DNA of 64,000 nt from Acidimicrobiales bacterium. Its GTDB lineage: Bacteria; Actinomycetota; Acidimicrobiia; Acidimicrobiales; JAKAVM01. The position numbers and the translations under genes are program-made. Shown here in pieces: positions 54,053 to 63,202 of this stretch. The stretch's first letter is position 1. Each line of letters opens with the position of its first letter. The notes beneath the pieces are model-generated. The model had not been told where the DNA came from and searched no databases. It worked only from the letters and a program-made list of their open reading frames with translations. The stretch covers positions 1-64,000 of the forward strand of contig DAIDHF010000010.1 of NCBI GenBank assembly GCA_027452005.1. The letters run 5' to 3'.

Positions 54053-56248
54053 ATGGAAAATTCTCCATGGAATCTACAGAAGTCCCCCACTAGTTTGCTC
54101 GGTGCTGGTGGAAATACCACACTTGTGGATGGAAGATGTTTTTGTCTGTCTTCAAGTGCAGGCGATATCCACTCCGGACGTGCCGAGGGACTATTTCTGC
54201 TAGACACCCGGCTAATTTCACACCTTCAACTCTCAATAGGTCTCGATGACCCCGAACCTCTCTCGACGGCACCCCTGTCGCCGTCAATTGCCACATTTTG
54301 CTCCCGGGCCCGCCCAGAAAATGGGGTGGCGGATTCGTCTGTCTTAGTCCGCCGAACTCGCTATGTAGGCCAAGGAATGCGAGAGGATATTTCGGTAGAG
54401 AACTACGGACTCGAACCAGTCACGACCACCTTGGGAATTGAAATTCGGTCAGACTTTGCCGATCTGTTTGCCGTAAAAGACGGCCGTGCCAATAAGTCGC
54501 GCCGGGGGCAAAAACCCAGTCTGGTAGTTAATTCCGACGAGTGCACGGTTGCCTTTTACCACAACCGTCACAAGGCCTCAGCGCAGGTAGTCCTAAAATT
54601 CTCCAACTTTCCCCCTAGGCAAAAAACCCAAGATTTTCGCGGGGAGCCAACCGTGTACCTCGAGTGGGACTTAGACATAGGACCTCGTGAGATCTGGAGT
54701 AACTGTCTTGAAGTTGCCCTAGTAGTGGACGGCGAAATAATCGAGCCAGCATATAGGTGCGGTGAACCAGTAGCTAACTCCTCAACGGAGTCACAGCTAA
54801 CCAAATGGAGAGCCGAGGTACCAGTTCTTACTAGCGATAACTTTTCACTGCAATCCTCGGTAAATCAAGCCCTAGACGACATTGGTTCCCTTCGTATTTT
54901 TGACCCAGAGTTTCCTGATGAACCAGTTGTGGCAGCTGGTGCGCCTTGGTTTATGACCCTCTTTGGACGAGACTCACTCATATCATCCTGGATGACTCTC
55001 ACGGTTGATCCTGATTTGGCCTTAGGCGTTTTGAATACCCTTGCCAGGATGCAAGGAACCAAGGTAGATCCCAATACAGAAGAAGAGCCTGGTAGAATTC
55101 TTCACGAAGTCCGCTTTGACAAGTCCCTGTCACCGTCCCTCGGAGACAGTTCGGTTTACTTCGGCTCAATTGACTCGACCCCATTGTTCGTAATGCTGTT
55201 GGGGGAACTCAGACGCTGGGGACTTGCCAGCCAAGATGTTGATCGGCTACTCCCAGCTGCCGACCGAGCGCTATCGTGGATTGAAAACTACGGGGACAGA
55301 GACGGTGACGGTTATGTTGAATACAAGCGCTCTACAGACTCTGGTCTGGCAAACCAGGGCTGGAAGGACTCCTGGGATTCAATTTCATATGCCAATGGCG
55401 AGCTTGCCATGGCCCCCATCGCCCTGGCCGAGGTCCAGGGCTACGTGTACGCAGCATACAGGGCCCGGGCCTACTTTGCCCGAGAAGCTGGCGACAGTGA
55501 CAACGACAACAAGTACACCAAGTTGGCCGACAACTTGCGGCTGTCATTCAACCGTGATTTTTGGATAGCCGACAAGGGCTACTACGCAATTGGTTTAGAC
55601 GCAGACAAAAAGCCTATCGATGCCATGGCTTCCAATATGGGACACTGTTTGCTCACGGGTATAGTTGACGTGGATAAGGCCAAGTTAGTCGTCAACCATT
55701 TGATGTCTGATGACATGTTCTCGGGTTTTGGAATCCGTACTCTGGCATCGTCTATGGCACGATACAACCCACTTAGTTATCACAACGGGTCAGTATGGCC
55801 CCATGATTCGACAATGATTGCCGCTGGTATGGTCCGGTATGGATACGTAACCCAGGCTCATCAGGTAATTAGCGGGCTACTTGACGTAGCTACTCATTAC
55901 GGGGGACGTCTACCAGAGCTCTTTGGTGGCCTGTCTAGAGAGGACCTTCCCACTCCTTTGGCATATCCGACCTCATGTTCACCCCAGGCATGGGCAGCTG
56001 CCTCCCCACTTCTCATGCTTCGAATACTGTTGCGCTTCGACCCCTGGGTCCCTTTTGGAAGACTCTGGTTATCGCCAGATTTACCCGAGAATATTTCTTT
56101 TGTAGAAGTTGAGGGAATCCCCCTCGGAAACCAGAGGTTATCGATTTCGTTCTCAAAGACGGATGGACTCTTGGTCCAGGGTTCAACACCTGGCATTGAG
56201 ATACTTACTGAAGCCCGCCCACCCCTGGGAGGTGGCATTTCTACGTAG
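54053..56248 (+). CDS. Glycogen debranching-type amylo-alpha-1,6-glucosidase
   Basis: This 731-residue protein has an N-terminal beta-sandwich (LFLLDTRLISHLQLSIGLDD, VRRTRYVGQGMREDISVENY) as in the glycogen debranching N-terminal domain. An (alpha/alpha)6 domain follows with GAPWFMTLFGRDSLISSWM, NQGWKDSWDSI, NGSVWPHDSTMIA and RLPELFGG. These are hallmarks of the GH133/GH15-like amylo-alpha-1,6-glucosidase family. It would trim branch points of glycogen or related glucans. No glycogen genes are adjacent. Confidence 0.87.
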   Translation: MENSPWNLQKSPTSLLGAGGNTTLVDGRCFCLSSSAGDIHSGRAEGLFLLDTRLISHLQLSIGLDDPEPLSTAPLSPSIATFCSRARPENGVADSSVLVRRTRYVGQGMREDISVENYGLEPVTTTLGIEIRSDFADLFAVKDGRANKSRRGQKPSLVVNSDECTVAFYHNRHKASAQVVLKFSNFPPRQKTQDFRGEPTVYLEWDLDIGPREIWSNCLEVALVVDGEIIEPAYRCGEPVANSSTESQLTKWRAEVPVLTSDNFSLQSSVNQALDDIGSLRIFDPEFPDEPVVAAGAPWFMTLFGRDSLISSWMTLTVDPDLALGVLNTLARMQGTKVDPNTEEEPGRILHEVRFDKSLSPSLGDSSVYFGSIDSTPLFVMLLGELRRWGLASQDVDRLLPAADRALSWIENYGDRDGDGYVEYKRSTDSGLANQGWKDSWDSISYANGELAMAPIALAEVQGYVYAAYRARAYFAREAGDSDNDNKYTKLADNLRLSFNRDFWIADKGYYAIGLDADKKPIDAMASNMGHCLLTGIVDVDKAKLVVNHLMSDDMFSGFGIRTLASSMARYNPLSYHNGSVWPHDSTMIAAGMVRYGYVTQAHQVISGLLDVATHYGGRLPELFGGLSREDLPTPLAYPTSCSPQAWAAASPLLMLRILLRFDPWVPFGRLWLSPDLPENISFVEVEGIPLGNQRLSISFSKTDGLLVQGSTPGIEILTEARPPLGGGIST

Positions 56249-56445
56249 GCCTAGCGCAGCTAGATCCTATTTGAGCTGGTCACCGAGGATGCCCAACATA
56301 ACACTTCGGGATATTTATACAGGAAAACTTAATTCTATAAATTAGAAATAAATCCTTTTTATTACTTTCGAACCGTCTTACAATTAACAATGAAGTGGTT
56401 GGCAATGGGGCCATCCACTCATTAGGAGACAAGAAAGGAGCAAAG

Positions 56446-56778
56446 ATGTATTTCTTTACCACATTTCTCCTATTTGCATTTGGGACTATGGCTCTGACCA
56501 TGACGTTCCATCATCTGTTCAAGATCCATCGTGACCGGTGGACTATGACGAGCTGCTTCATGGGTGTAGCCATGGCCTGGCTAGCCAATTTTTCCATGTG
56601 GCCCGCGTTCCACGTCGCAGTTCGTTATGACTGGGTGGGAACCACTCTAACCGGTTTCGCACTGGCTGGTACGGCATTATTGCTTCACACCTTCCTGGGA
56701 TTCTTCTCTGGACTAGATAGGAAACTGCATGATCAGGCAGAAGTCATGGAAACTCACGAACTGAGAAAAGTAGCCTAA
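56446..56778 (+). CDS. Small integral membrane protein of 110 residues
   Basis: ATG 56446 is preceded by AAAGGAG, so the longer frame from 56395 is discarded. Three hydrophobic helices are visible (FFTTFLLFAFGTMALTM, TSCFMGVAMAWLANFSMWPA, LTGFALAGTALLLHTFLGFF) with a cytoplasmic acidic tail (DQAEVMETHELRKVA). No family recognised. It precedes a clear terminator hairpin and is monocistronic. Confidence 0.65.
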   Translation: MYFFTTFLLFAFGTMALTMTFHHLFKIHRDRWTMTSCFMGVAMAWLANFSMWPAFHVAVRYDWVGTTLTGFALAGTALLLHTFLGFFSGLDRKLHDQAEVMETHELRKVA

Positions 56779-56849
56779 CCAAGGGGTTTTCACCGAGTGC
56801 TACAATTTGTGGTACTCGCAAACCTTGAGCCTTTTCTCACGAAGTGATG

Positions 56850-56883
56850 AAGCCCACGGATCACTCGGACCCGTGGGCTTTTT
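56850..56883. terminator. Rho-independent terminator
   Basis: AAGCCCACGG (56850-56859) and CCGTGGGCTT (56871-56880) form a 10-bp perfect stem with an 11-nt loop, followed by TTT. It lies about 70 bp after the stop of the small membrane protein gene. Confidence 0.85.
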
Positions 56884-56962
56884 CGCGCTTGAAAGTTGAT
56901 GCTGGAACAAAAATAGCTTTCTGGCCTCGCGTAAAGGTTGGTGGGAACTAAGATTATTTACT

Positions 56963-57079
56963 ATGAAAATACTAAAGAGGTTATCGAAGCCAATTGTAGG
57001 ACTCTTGTCACTAGGGCTGGCCATGGCCGGAATATGGTGGTTTGCCCTAAAACCAGCTCGAAAGCACAAGGAAAGTTAG
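56963..57079 (+). CDS. Small membrane protein of 38 residues
   Basis: A short frame starts at ATG 56963: a basic N-terminus (MKILKRLSKP), one hydrophobic helix (IVGLLSLGLAMAGIWWFAL) and a basic tail (KPARKHKES). It ends 15 bp before the GTG of the SDR gene. Its composition is typical of single-pass small proteins, but no ribosome-binding site is strong. Possibly translated ahead of the SDR gene. Confidence 0.45.
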   Translation: MKILKRLSKPIVGLLSLGLAMAGIWWFALKPARKHKES

Positions 57080-57093
57080 TATGACGATTATCT

Positions 57094-58014
57094 GTGAACT
57101 TTTCAAAACCACCTATACACTCTATTTTAGTGCCTGACAACTATCTCGGCTTACGAGCGCCTCCGAAACTGGGAAAGACGCCATTTCGCCCCGATGAGTT
57201 CGCCGGTGAGACCGTACTTATTACAGGCGGTGGAACGGGACTTGGCAAGGCAATTGCCCTAGAATTTGGTCGGATCGGTGCCAAGGTTGCAATTGCATCG
57301 CGAAGTGACGAGCATGTTCAGGCCGGCATTAAATTCTTGTCGGAATATGGCGTGGAGTGTTGGGGTTTTACCCTTGACGTTCGAGACCCTGCTTCAATCG
57401 AGGCATGCTTTAGTCAGGTTGCCTCTCAGATTGGTTTTCCGACAATACTTATTAATAATGCCGCTGGCAATTTTCCGGTTGCCGCCGAAGAGCTATCACC
57501 AAATGGGTTCAAGACCGTAGTAGACATTGTATTGAACGGATCCTTTAATTGCTCTAGACATCTAGCTCGCCACCACATTGAAAACGCCACCAGGGCCGCA
57601 ATTGTTAATATAGGTGCGTCGTATGCCTGGACAGGAGGCCCCGGGTTTGTTCACAGTGCTTCAGCTAAGGCCGGGGTAAAGACAATGACCGAGACCTTGG
57701 CAGTTGAATGGGCTCCATTGGGGATTCGGGTAAACGGGTTGGTTCCTGGTCTTTTCCCCCATGACGATGAGTCCGCTCAGATCAGAATGGTACCCGGACG
57801 CCATGAAAATGATGCGGCAAGATGCCCAGCTCTACGGGTTGGTGAACCACGTGAGTTGGGTTGGGCTTGTGCATTTTTGTGTTCTAAGTACGCCTCGTAT
57901 ATAACTGGCCATACCATGGTAGTTGACGGAGCTAACTGGCAGAGACGGTTTCTAACACAACCAGAGTTTCAGTCGGTCCGTGATCAACTTGGGCTGGACC
58001 CGCAATTACATTAA
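57094..58014 (+). CDS. Short-chain dehydrogenase of the 2,4-dienoyl-CoA reductase type
   Basis: This 306-residue protein (GTG 57094) has NAD(P)-binding TGGGTGLGK at about 44-52, NNAAGNFPVAAEEL, and a catalytic-site segment HSASAKAGVKTMTETLAVEW. That segment has Ser-x3-Lys without the classical Tyr, a pattern of dienoyl-CoA reductases of the DECR branch. EPRELGWACAFLCSKYASYI and TGHTMVVDGANW close the fold. It would reduce unsaturated acyl-CoA intermediates with NADPH during beta-oxidation of unsaturated acids. Confidence 0.85.
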   Translation: MNFSKPPIHSILVPDNYLGLRAPPKLGKTPFRPDEFAGETVLITGGGTGLGKAIALEFGRIGAKVAIASRSDEHVQAGIKFLSEYGVECWGFTLDVRDPASIEACFSQVASQIGFPTILINNAAGNFPVAAEELSPNGFKTVVDIVLNGSFNCSRHLARHHIENATRAAIVNIGASYAWTGGPGFVHSASAKAGVKTMTETLAVEWAPLGIRVNGLVPGLFPHDDESAQIRMVPGRHENDAARCPALRVGEPRELGWACAFLCSKYASYITGHTMVVDGANWQRRFLTQPEFQSVRDQLGLDPQLH

Positions 58015-58034
58015 CCGGACTGGATTTATAGCTT

Positions 58035-58772
58035 CTAACTTTGTCCTATATCAATCGACCGATTGGCAAACACGAAACTTTGTCCTATAATTTCTCGTTT
58101 TAGCAAAGCTACAATGTCTGGGTTCGTTAGCGATTGGACGTTTTCTCGAATCATCCTCACAGCCATTTTTGGACGTGAAGCGATTGTATGCGCCATCTCT
58201 AGGACAATTTTGTCCAGTTCATCGTCTGGAACTACTCGTGAAACAATCCCTAGTTGTAATGCCTCTTGGGCATCGATCCGTCGGCCAGTAAGAACTAAAT
58301 CAAGAGCCAGGGAGTGGCCTCCAATCTCTACCAACCTGGCCAGACCACCGGAATCTGTAATAACACCATGCTCGAGTTCGGGAAGTGCCAGTTTTGATGA
58401 CTCGCCAGCTACCCGAATATCACACAACATGGCGCGCTCAAATTGACCACCAAGAACCCAGCCCTTTAGAGCGCAGATTATCGGAACTGGAAATTCATAA
58501 AGCAATTTAGTCCAATAGTGGCCACGCTCAATCACATCAAAATCACTCACGCCGGGAATTCTGACCCCTAAATCTGCTAGATCCCGACCAGAGGAGAACG
58601 ATTTCCCGTTTCCCCTCCAAATCACACAAGAAATCGACTTATTAGTGCGCAAAGACTCAAGGATAGAGAAGAACTCCTCATCCATCTTGTCCCCCATGGC
58701 ATTGTGGCGCTCAGGATTGTTCAGAGATACCACGGCGACAGGACCGTCTAGTTCAAGGCAAACTAGAGGCAA
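58035..58772 (-). CDS. Enoyl-CoA hydratase/isomerase family protein
   Basis: This 245-residue crotonase-family protein starts at TTG 58772. It shows NNPERHNAMGDKMDEEF, SFSSGRDLADLG (oxyanion hole), WVLGGQFERAMLCDIRVAG and PELEHGVITDSGGLARLV. The Glu residues of GGQFERA and PELEHG correspond to the two catalytic Glu of enoyl-CoA hydratase. It lies 53 bp after the thiolase gene on the same strand. Likely hydrates an enoyl-CoA in the same route. Confidence 0.88.
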   Translation of the reverse strand: MPLVCLELDGPVAVVSLNNPERHNAMGDKMDEEFFSILESLRTNKSISCVIWRGNGKSFSSGRDLADLGVRIPGVSDFDVIERGHYWTKLLYEFPVPIICALKGWVLGGQFERAMLCDIRVAGESSKLALPELEHGVITDSGGLARLVEIGGHSLALDLVLTGRRIDAQEALQLGIVSRVVPDDELDKIVLEMAHTIASRPKMAVRMIRENVQSLTNPDIVALLKREIIGQSFVFANRSIDIGQS

Positions 58773-58825
58773 CGACTACAAAGTCCTTATTACACATAAT
58801 TTTTCAGACTTGACTCTATTGGATT

Positions 58826-60031
58826 CTAGGCCAATCGTTCAACGACCATGGCCATCCCTTGACCTCCACCGACACACATCGTCTCCAAGCCAACCGTCTT
58901 ATTCTCGTCTTCTAGTGCATTCAAAAGAGTTGTCATTATCCGTGCCCCTGTCATCCCAAAGGGATGGCCCAGAGCAATAGCCCCGCCTTTTACGTTGAGC
59001 TTTTCCCAGGGTATTCCCAAGTGTCGGGCCGAGGGAATCACTTGCGCAGCAAATGCCTCATTGATCTCTACCAGGTCAACGTCGTCAATCGTCATTCCGG
59101 CCCGTTTAAGTGCCTGACGCGAGGCTTCAATAGGACCTAGACCCATAATTTCAGGATTTAGTGCAGATACCCCCGAAGAGACAATCCGAGCAAGGGGCTT
59201 GATACCCAACTCTCGGGCCTTTGTGTCTGACATCACTATTACAGCAGCCGCCCCGTCATTGAGTGGACAAGAGTTCCCAGCCGTCACGCTACCTCCCTCC
59301 CGAAAAGCAGGCTTCAGGTTAGCTAAAGCTTCTATGGTTGTTCCCGGCCGCGGTCCGTCGTCTTTTGTGACCAAAGAACCGTCAGGTAACTTTACAGGAA
59401 CAATCTCTCTTTCAAAAAAACCGTTCTCTTGACTTGCAACAGCCCGGTTCTGAGACAGACAAGCGAATTCATCCATGTCGGTACGGGCAACCTTTTCGTA
59501 TTCAGCAACATTTTCTGCAGTTTGGCCCATAGCAATGTATACATCGGCTAGGCCGGCGGATTCACTCCACGGATCTCCAGTCTTCTCAGAGCGCGCCTGG
59601 GTTCTCGCAACAGCGTCATTAAAAAGTGGATTTTGTGGCCCGCTGTCGGCCATACCAAATTGAAACCGACTCACGGTCTCAACACCGGCCGCAATAAAGG
59701 CGTCTCCCTCACCTGCTCGGATAGAGTGGGCCGCCATACGGATTGTCATAAGAGAAGATGAGCAGTACCGGTTGACCGTTACCCCTGGAACCTGAGCCAG
59801 CCCGGCCAATAATGCCGTAACCCGAGCTACATTGACCCCTGCTTCACCAGCTGGCTGTCCACAACCCATAAGCAAGTCATCTATTTGATTGGGGTCGAGC
59901 TGTGGCACCTTGGCCAGGACTGCCGAAACTACATGTGCGGCTAGATCGTCTGGTCGACACTGAGTAAGTGATCCCTTGAAAGCTCTTCCAATGGGAGTTC
60001 GACCGGTTGCAACTATTACGGCCTCTGGCAT
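58826..60031 (-). CDS. Acetyl-CoA acyltransferase (thiolase)
   Basis: This 401-residue thiolase has nucleophile C90 in VTVNRYCSSSLMTIRMA, EINEAFAAQVIPSA, GGAIALGHPFGMTGARI and the second active-site Cys in ETMCVGGGQGMAMV. ATG 60031 has a GGAG upstream. It belongs to the type that cleaves 3-ketoacyl-CoA in beta-oxidation, unlike the SCP-x-like thiolase at 50986, so the window offers two thiolases of distinct specificity. Confidence 0.92.
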   Translation of the reverse strand: MPEAVIVATGRTPIGRAFKGSLTQCRPDDLAAHVVSAVLAKVPQLDPNQIDDLLMGCGQPAGEAGVNVARVTALLAGLAQVPGVTVNRYCSSSLMTIRMAAHSIRAGEGDAFIAAGVETVSRFQFGMADSGPQNPLFNDAVARTQARSEKTGDPWSESAGLADVYIAMGQTAENVAEYEKVARTDMDEFACLSQNRAVASQENGFFEREIVPVKLPDGSLVTKDDGPRPGTTIEALANLKPAFREGGSVTAGNSCPLNDGAAAVIVMSDTKARELGIKPLARIVSSGVSALNPEIMGLGPIEASRQALKRAGMTIDDVDLVEINEAFAAQVIPSARHLGIPWEKLNVKGGAIALGHPFGMTGARIMTTLLNALEDENKTVGLETMCVGGGQGMAMVVERLA

Positions 60032-60149
60032 CTGTATCTCTCCTAGTTTTTGGGTAAATTATAACGGACTAATATTTCACGAAGCTTAGATTGAGCTAAC
60101 GTGTGCTGCATTTTACCTGGTTATTGGCCACGCAACTTACCAACTGACT

Positions 60150-60171
60150 GCCAAGTCAATATCAACTTGGC
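60150..60171. promoter_or_regulatory. Inverted repeat upstream of the thiolase gene
   Basis: GCCAAGT (60150-60156) and ACTTGGC (60165-60171) are perfect 7-bp arms around 8 nt, within the 162-bp gap upstream of the thiolase gene and downstream of the ThDP-enzyme stop. No T-run follows, so an operator is as likely as a transcript end. Confidence 0.4.
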
Positions 60172-60193
60172 TTCACCTAGGAATTTTAGAAAT

Positions 60194-61759
60194 CTAAATT
60201 ATCGACGGAATGACAGCTTCAATTAGATGAGGCCCTGGCTCTGAGATCGCCTTTTGCAGCTCTCTTACTAAGTCCTCACCTCGATCTACTCGGATCGATG
60301 GAACCCCGAGAGAGTTCCCCAGGCTCACAAAATCAATATCTGGGTTAGATATATCAAGCATTCTCTTGGCGTTTGGTCCAGGCGCCTGAACTCCTACTCG
60401 GTTTAATTCCATATTGAGAACAGCGTAGGAGCTGTTGTTCAAGATCACGTTGGTGACGTCAAGACCTTCTCTAACTTGAGTCCAAAGCGCTTGAAAGGTA
60501 TACATTGCACTTCCGTCGGCTTCAAGACAGAACACTGGCCTATCGGGCGCAGCAACGGCTGCACCGAGACCGACTGGAAGACCCTGCCCAATTGCTCCCC
60601 CAGTCAACGTCAGTAAGCTATGGGGTGGGCTAGCAACGGTAGCAGATGCTAAGAAGAGTCCAGAGGTATTGGACTCGTCTGAGATGATGGCCCCTTCCGG
60701 AAGTACTGCCCCAATGGCCCGAGCAAAGAGTTCAGCAGTCAACTCACCAGTGACTGAATTCGGGGAAATTGCCTCTGGAGTTGAAATGTCAGAACTGCGA
60801 GTACTGTCGTATTTCAGCTGGGCTGAAAGGGCCTCCAATACTTGGCAAACTTCAAACCCTTGAGGGACTACTTCTAGAACTTTGCAACCTTCTGGAACCA
60901 GATAGCTCTTTTTACCCGGATAAGCAAAAAATGAAACCGGAGCTTTAGCCCCTATCAAGATCAGATTAGAAATACCAGCAAGCTGTAGCTCCATAAATTC
61001 AGCCAGGTAACCAAGGCGTTCAACCCCTGGAATAGATCCACCCCGTTCTAGTCTGGCTGGGAAGGTTTCACAAAGCATCTTGGCATTAGAGGACTTGGAT
61101 ATCTTGCTGGCCAACGCCAAGTTAGCCTCTGTAAGGGCTGACGAACCTAGCAGGATTGCACTACTTTGGTCACCTGATAGAAGCCTAACGGCTTCTTCGA
61201 TGGCCCCATCATCATGCCAGTTCAGATTGGGACCCACAAAGCCCTCTGCAGGGGTCCCACTATCATTCCAAGAGGTATCTGCTGGCAAAACCAAGGTCGC
61301 TACCTGACCTGGGGGACCATAGGCAGCCAAAACCGTGTCAAGGACATCTGAGCCCAATTTCGATGTGTCGCTAGCTACCCTGACCCAGCCCGATACCGCG
61401 CTTGCAATGGCCTCAATGTTTGAGGCCAAAGGTGGATCGTATTGGCCATGATAAGTAGCGTGATCACCCACAATATTGACGACTGGAGAAAAGCCCCGTC
61501 TTGCGTTATGAAGATTTGCCACTCCGTTTCCTAGGCCTGACCCCAGGTGTAATAAGGTTGCAGCTGGCTTGCCGGCAATTCGGCTGTATCCATCAGCAGC
61601 ACCTGTGACAACCCCTTCAAAAAGGGCTAAGACTCCTCTTACCTCGGGAACGTCGTCTAAAGCGGCAACAAAGTGCATCTCGGACGTACCTGGATTCATA
61701 AAACAAACTTCGACCCCACAGTTGTGCAGGGTTCGAATTGTAGTCTGGGCTCCGTTCAC
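60194..61759 (-). CDS. Thiamine-diphosphate enzyme, acetolactate synthase/benzoylformate decarboxylase-like
   Basis: This 521-residue protein starts at GTG 61759 with GGAGGAG upstream. E48 in LFEGVVTGAADGY is the ThDP-activating Glu and H71 (ATLLHLGSGLGNG) matches the active-site His of benzoylformate decarboxylase. The C-terminal ThDP/Mg motif is EADGSAMYTFQALWTQVREG, then NVILNN. It would decarboxylate or carboligate a 2-oxoacid. Lying just after an FAD-dependent 2-hydroxyacid oxidase, it may use that enzyme's 2-oxoacid product. Confidence 0.82.
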   Translation of the reverse strand: MNGAQTTIRTLHNCGVEVCFMNPGTSEMHFVAALDDVPEVRGVLALFEGVVTGAADGYSRIAGKPAATLLHLGSGLGNGVANLHNARRGFSPVVNIVGDHATYHGQYDPPLASNIEAIASAVSGWVRVASDTSKLGSDVLDTVLAAYGPPGQVATLVLPADTSWNDSGTPAEGFVGPNLNWHDDGAIEEAVRLLSGDQSSAILLGSSALTEANLALASKISKSSNAKMLCETFPARLERGGSIPGVERLGYLAEFMELQLAGISNLILIGAKAPVSFFAYPGKKSYLVPEGCKVLEVVPQGFEVCQVLEALSAQLKYDSTRSSDISTPEAISPNSVTGELTAELFARAIGAVLPEGAIISDESNTSGLFLASATVASPPHSLLTLTGGAIGQGLPVGLGAAVAAPDRPVFCLEADGSAMYTFQALWTQVREGLDVTNVILNNSSYAVLNMELNRVGVQAPGPNAKRMLDISNPDIDFVSLGNSLGVPSIRVDRGEDLVRELQKAISEPGPHLIEAVIPSII

Positions 61760-61822
61760 TGTTTGTCTCCTCCAAGAACTCCTCGCAGGGATCTACGTCT
61801 ATGGCTCATGTTTACACAACTC

Positions 61823-63202
61823 CTAGAAAATTGCACCCGGATTGAGAATATTCTTTGGGTCAAACACCGCCTTGATTGAACGCATGATTTCGATCTTAGC
61901 TGGATCCTCCAGATCCAGAAAATAGGATCGCTTCTCCCGCCCAATTCCGTGTTCGGCCGAAACAGCACCTCCAAGAGAGATACCGGCAGCTAATACCTGT
62001 GTCATTGCCTCATGGAGCTTACCGGAATCTTGTTGGAAAATTGACAGGTGAACATTACCGTCACCTACATGTCCACAACCTGCAATCCAAGACTCAGTTT
62101 TAGTGGCCACCTCCCCTACGGCCGTCATATATTGGGGTAGTCGCGACCGAGGAACCACTATATCCAAAATGTCGTTGGCTCCGTGTTGCTTGGCCACCCA
62201 AAATGCCTTTTCTCGGGCATCAATCAGTCGACTAGAGACGGACTCAGAAAGAACGTATATATCAAGAGCACCTAATTCACTTACTAGTGTTGCAGCTTGC
62301 TCAATGTCCCCGTCGAGCCGATCGTGGTCGTTACCCTCGATAACAATGACCAAATAGGCCATCGCTGCTTGCTTGATCTCCTCTGGAATACCGAGGTCAA
62401 GTCCCACATTTTGAGTAGTAGCTACTATTGAAATAGCGTCAATGTACTCAAGTATTAGAGGGTTGATCCCGCTTGATACTACTTTGGGGACCGCGTTGGT
62501 TATCTGCTCAAGGTCTGCAAAGGGTGCCAAAAGGGTTGCAGTGAATTTCGGTCGAGGAAATAGTCGCAAGGTAATCTCCGTGACAACCGCCAAGGTGCCT
62601 TCGGAGCCCACTATTAGCTGAGTCAAGTCATAACCGGAGGAACATTTAACAAACTTTCCACCTGTCCTCATTAAGGTGCCGTTGCCCAGAACGACCTCAA
62701 GCCCCAAGACCTGGTTACGGGTGACCCCGTATTTTATAGCCCTCATACCTCCGGCATTAGTGGCAATATTGCCACCTAGAGTTGCACTTAGCTCCCCGGG
62801 GAAGATCGGATAGACCAACCCGAATGGGGCCAATGCGTCATCTAGTTGAGCAAGGGTCACTCCAGGTTCTACTACGGCCACTTGGTTTTCAACATCGATC
62901 TCTAAAATCTGATTGAACTTCTCAAAACACAAAACAATCGAATCTGGTCCGCCAATGCACGCTCCGCACATTCCTGTACCGCTCCCCCGAGCGGTAATGG
63001 CGACTTCGAAAGTTGAGGCCAGTTCAACAATTTTCGCTACCTGGGCACTAGAAGTTGGGTAAACCAGTGCCATGGGCACAGTTCCGGAAGCTGTAAGTGC
63101 CTCGTCTTTGAGAAGTTCACTTGGCAGATCCTGCCCACGACGAACCTGGCTCTCTTCTAATCCAATTTTCAGCAGGGAATTCCGAAGTTCATCAAAATTC
63201 AC
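61823..63202 (-). CDS. FAD-linked 2-hydroxyacid oxidase (GlcD-like)
   Basis: The protein is about 459 residues from GTG 63202, which overlaps the PsiE-like stop by one base (TAGTG); a frame to 63241 adds 13 residues. The PCMH-type FAD domain has ITARGSGTGMCGACIGG, GGNIATNAGGMRAIKYGVTR and VGSEGTLAVVTEITLRLFP; the C-terminal part shows CGHVGDGNVHLS and GAVSAEHGIGREKRSY. This is the glycolate oxidase GlcD/D-lactate dehydrogenase family. It would oxidise a D-2-hydroxyacid to the 2-oxoacid. Confidence 0.9.
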   Translation of the reverse strand: MNFDELRNSLLKIGLEESQVRRGQDLPSELLKDEALTASGTVPMALVYPTSSAQVAKIVELASTFEVAITARGSGTGMCGACIGGPDSIVLCFEKFNQILEIDVENQVAVVEPGVTLAQLDDALAPFGLVYPIFPGELSATLGGNIATNAGGMRAIKYGVTRNQVLGLEVVLGNGTLMRTGGKFVKCSSGYDLTQLIVGSEGTLAVVTEITLRLFPRPKFTATLLAPFADLEQITNAVPKVVSSGINPLILEYIDAISIVATTQNVGLDLGIPEEIKQAAMAYLVIVIEGNDHDRLDGDIEQAATLVSELGALDIYVLSESVSSRLIDAREKAFWVAKQHGANDILDIVVPRSRLPQYMTAVGEVATKTESWIAGCGHVGDGNVHLSIFQQDSGKLHEAMTQVLAAGISLGGAVSAEHGIGREKRSYFLDLEDPAKIEIMRSIKAVFDPKNILNPGAIF

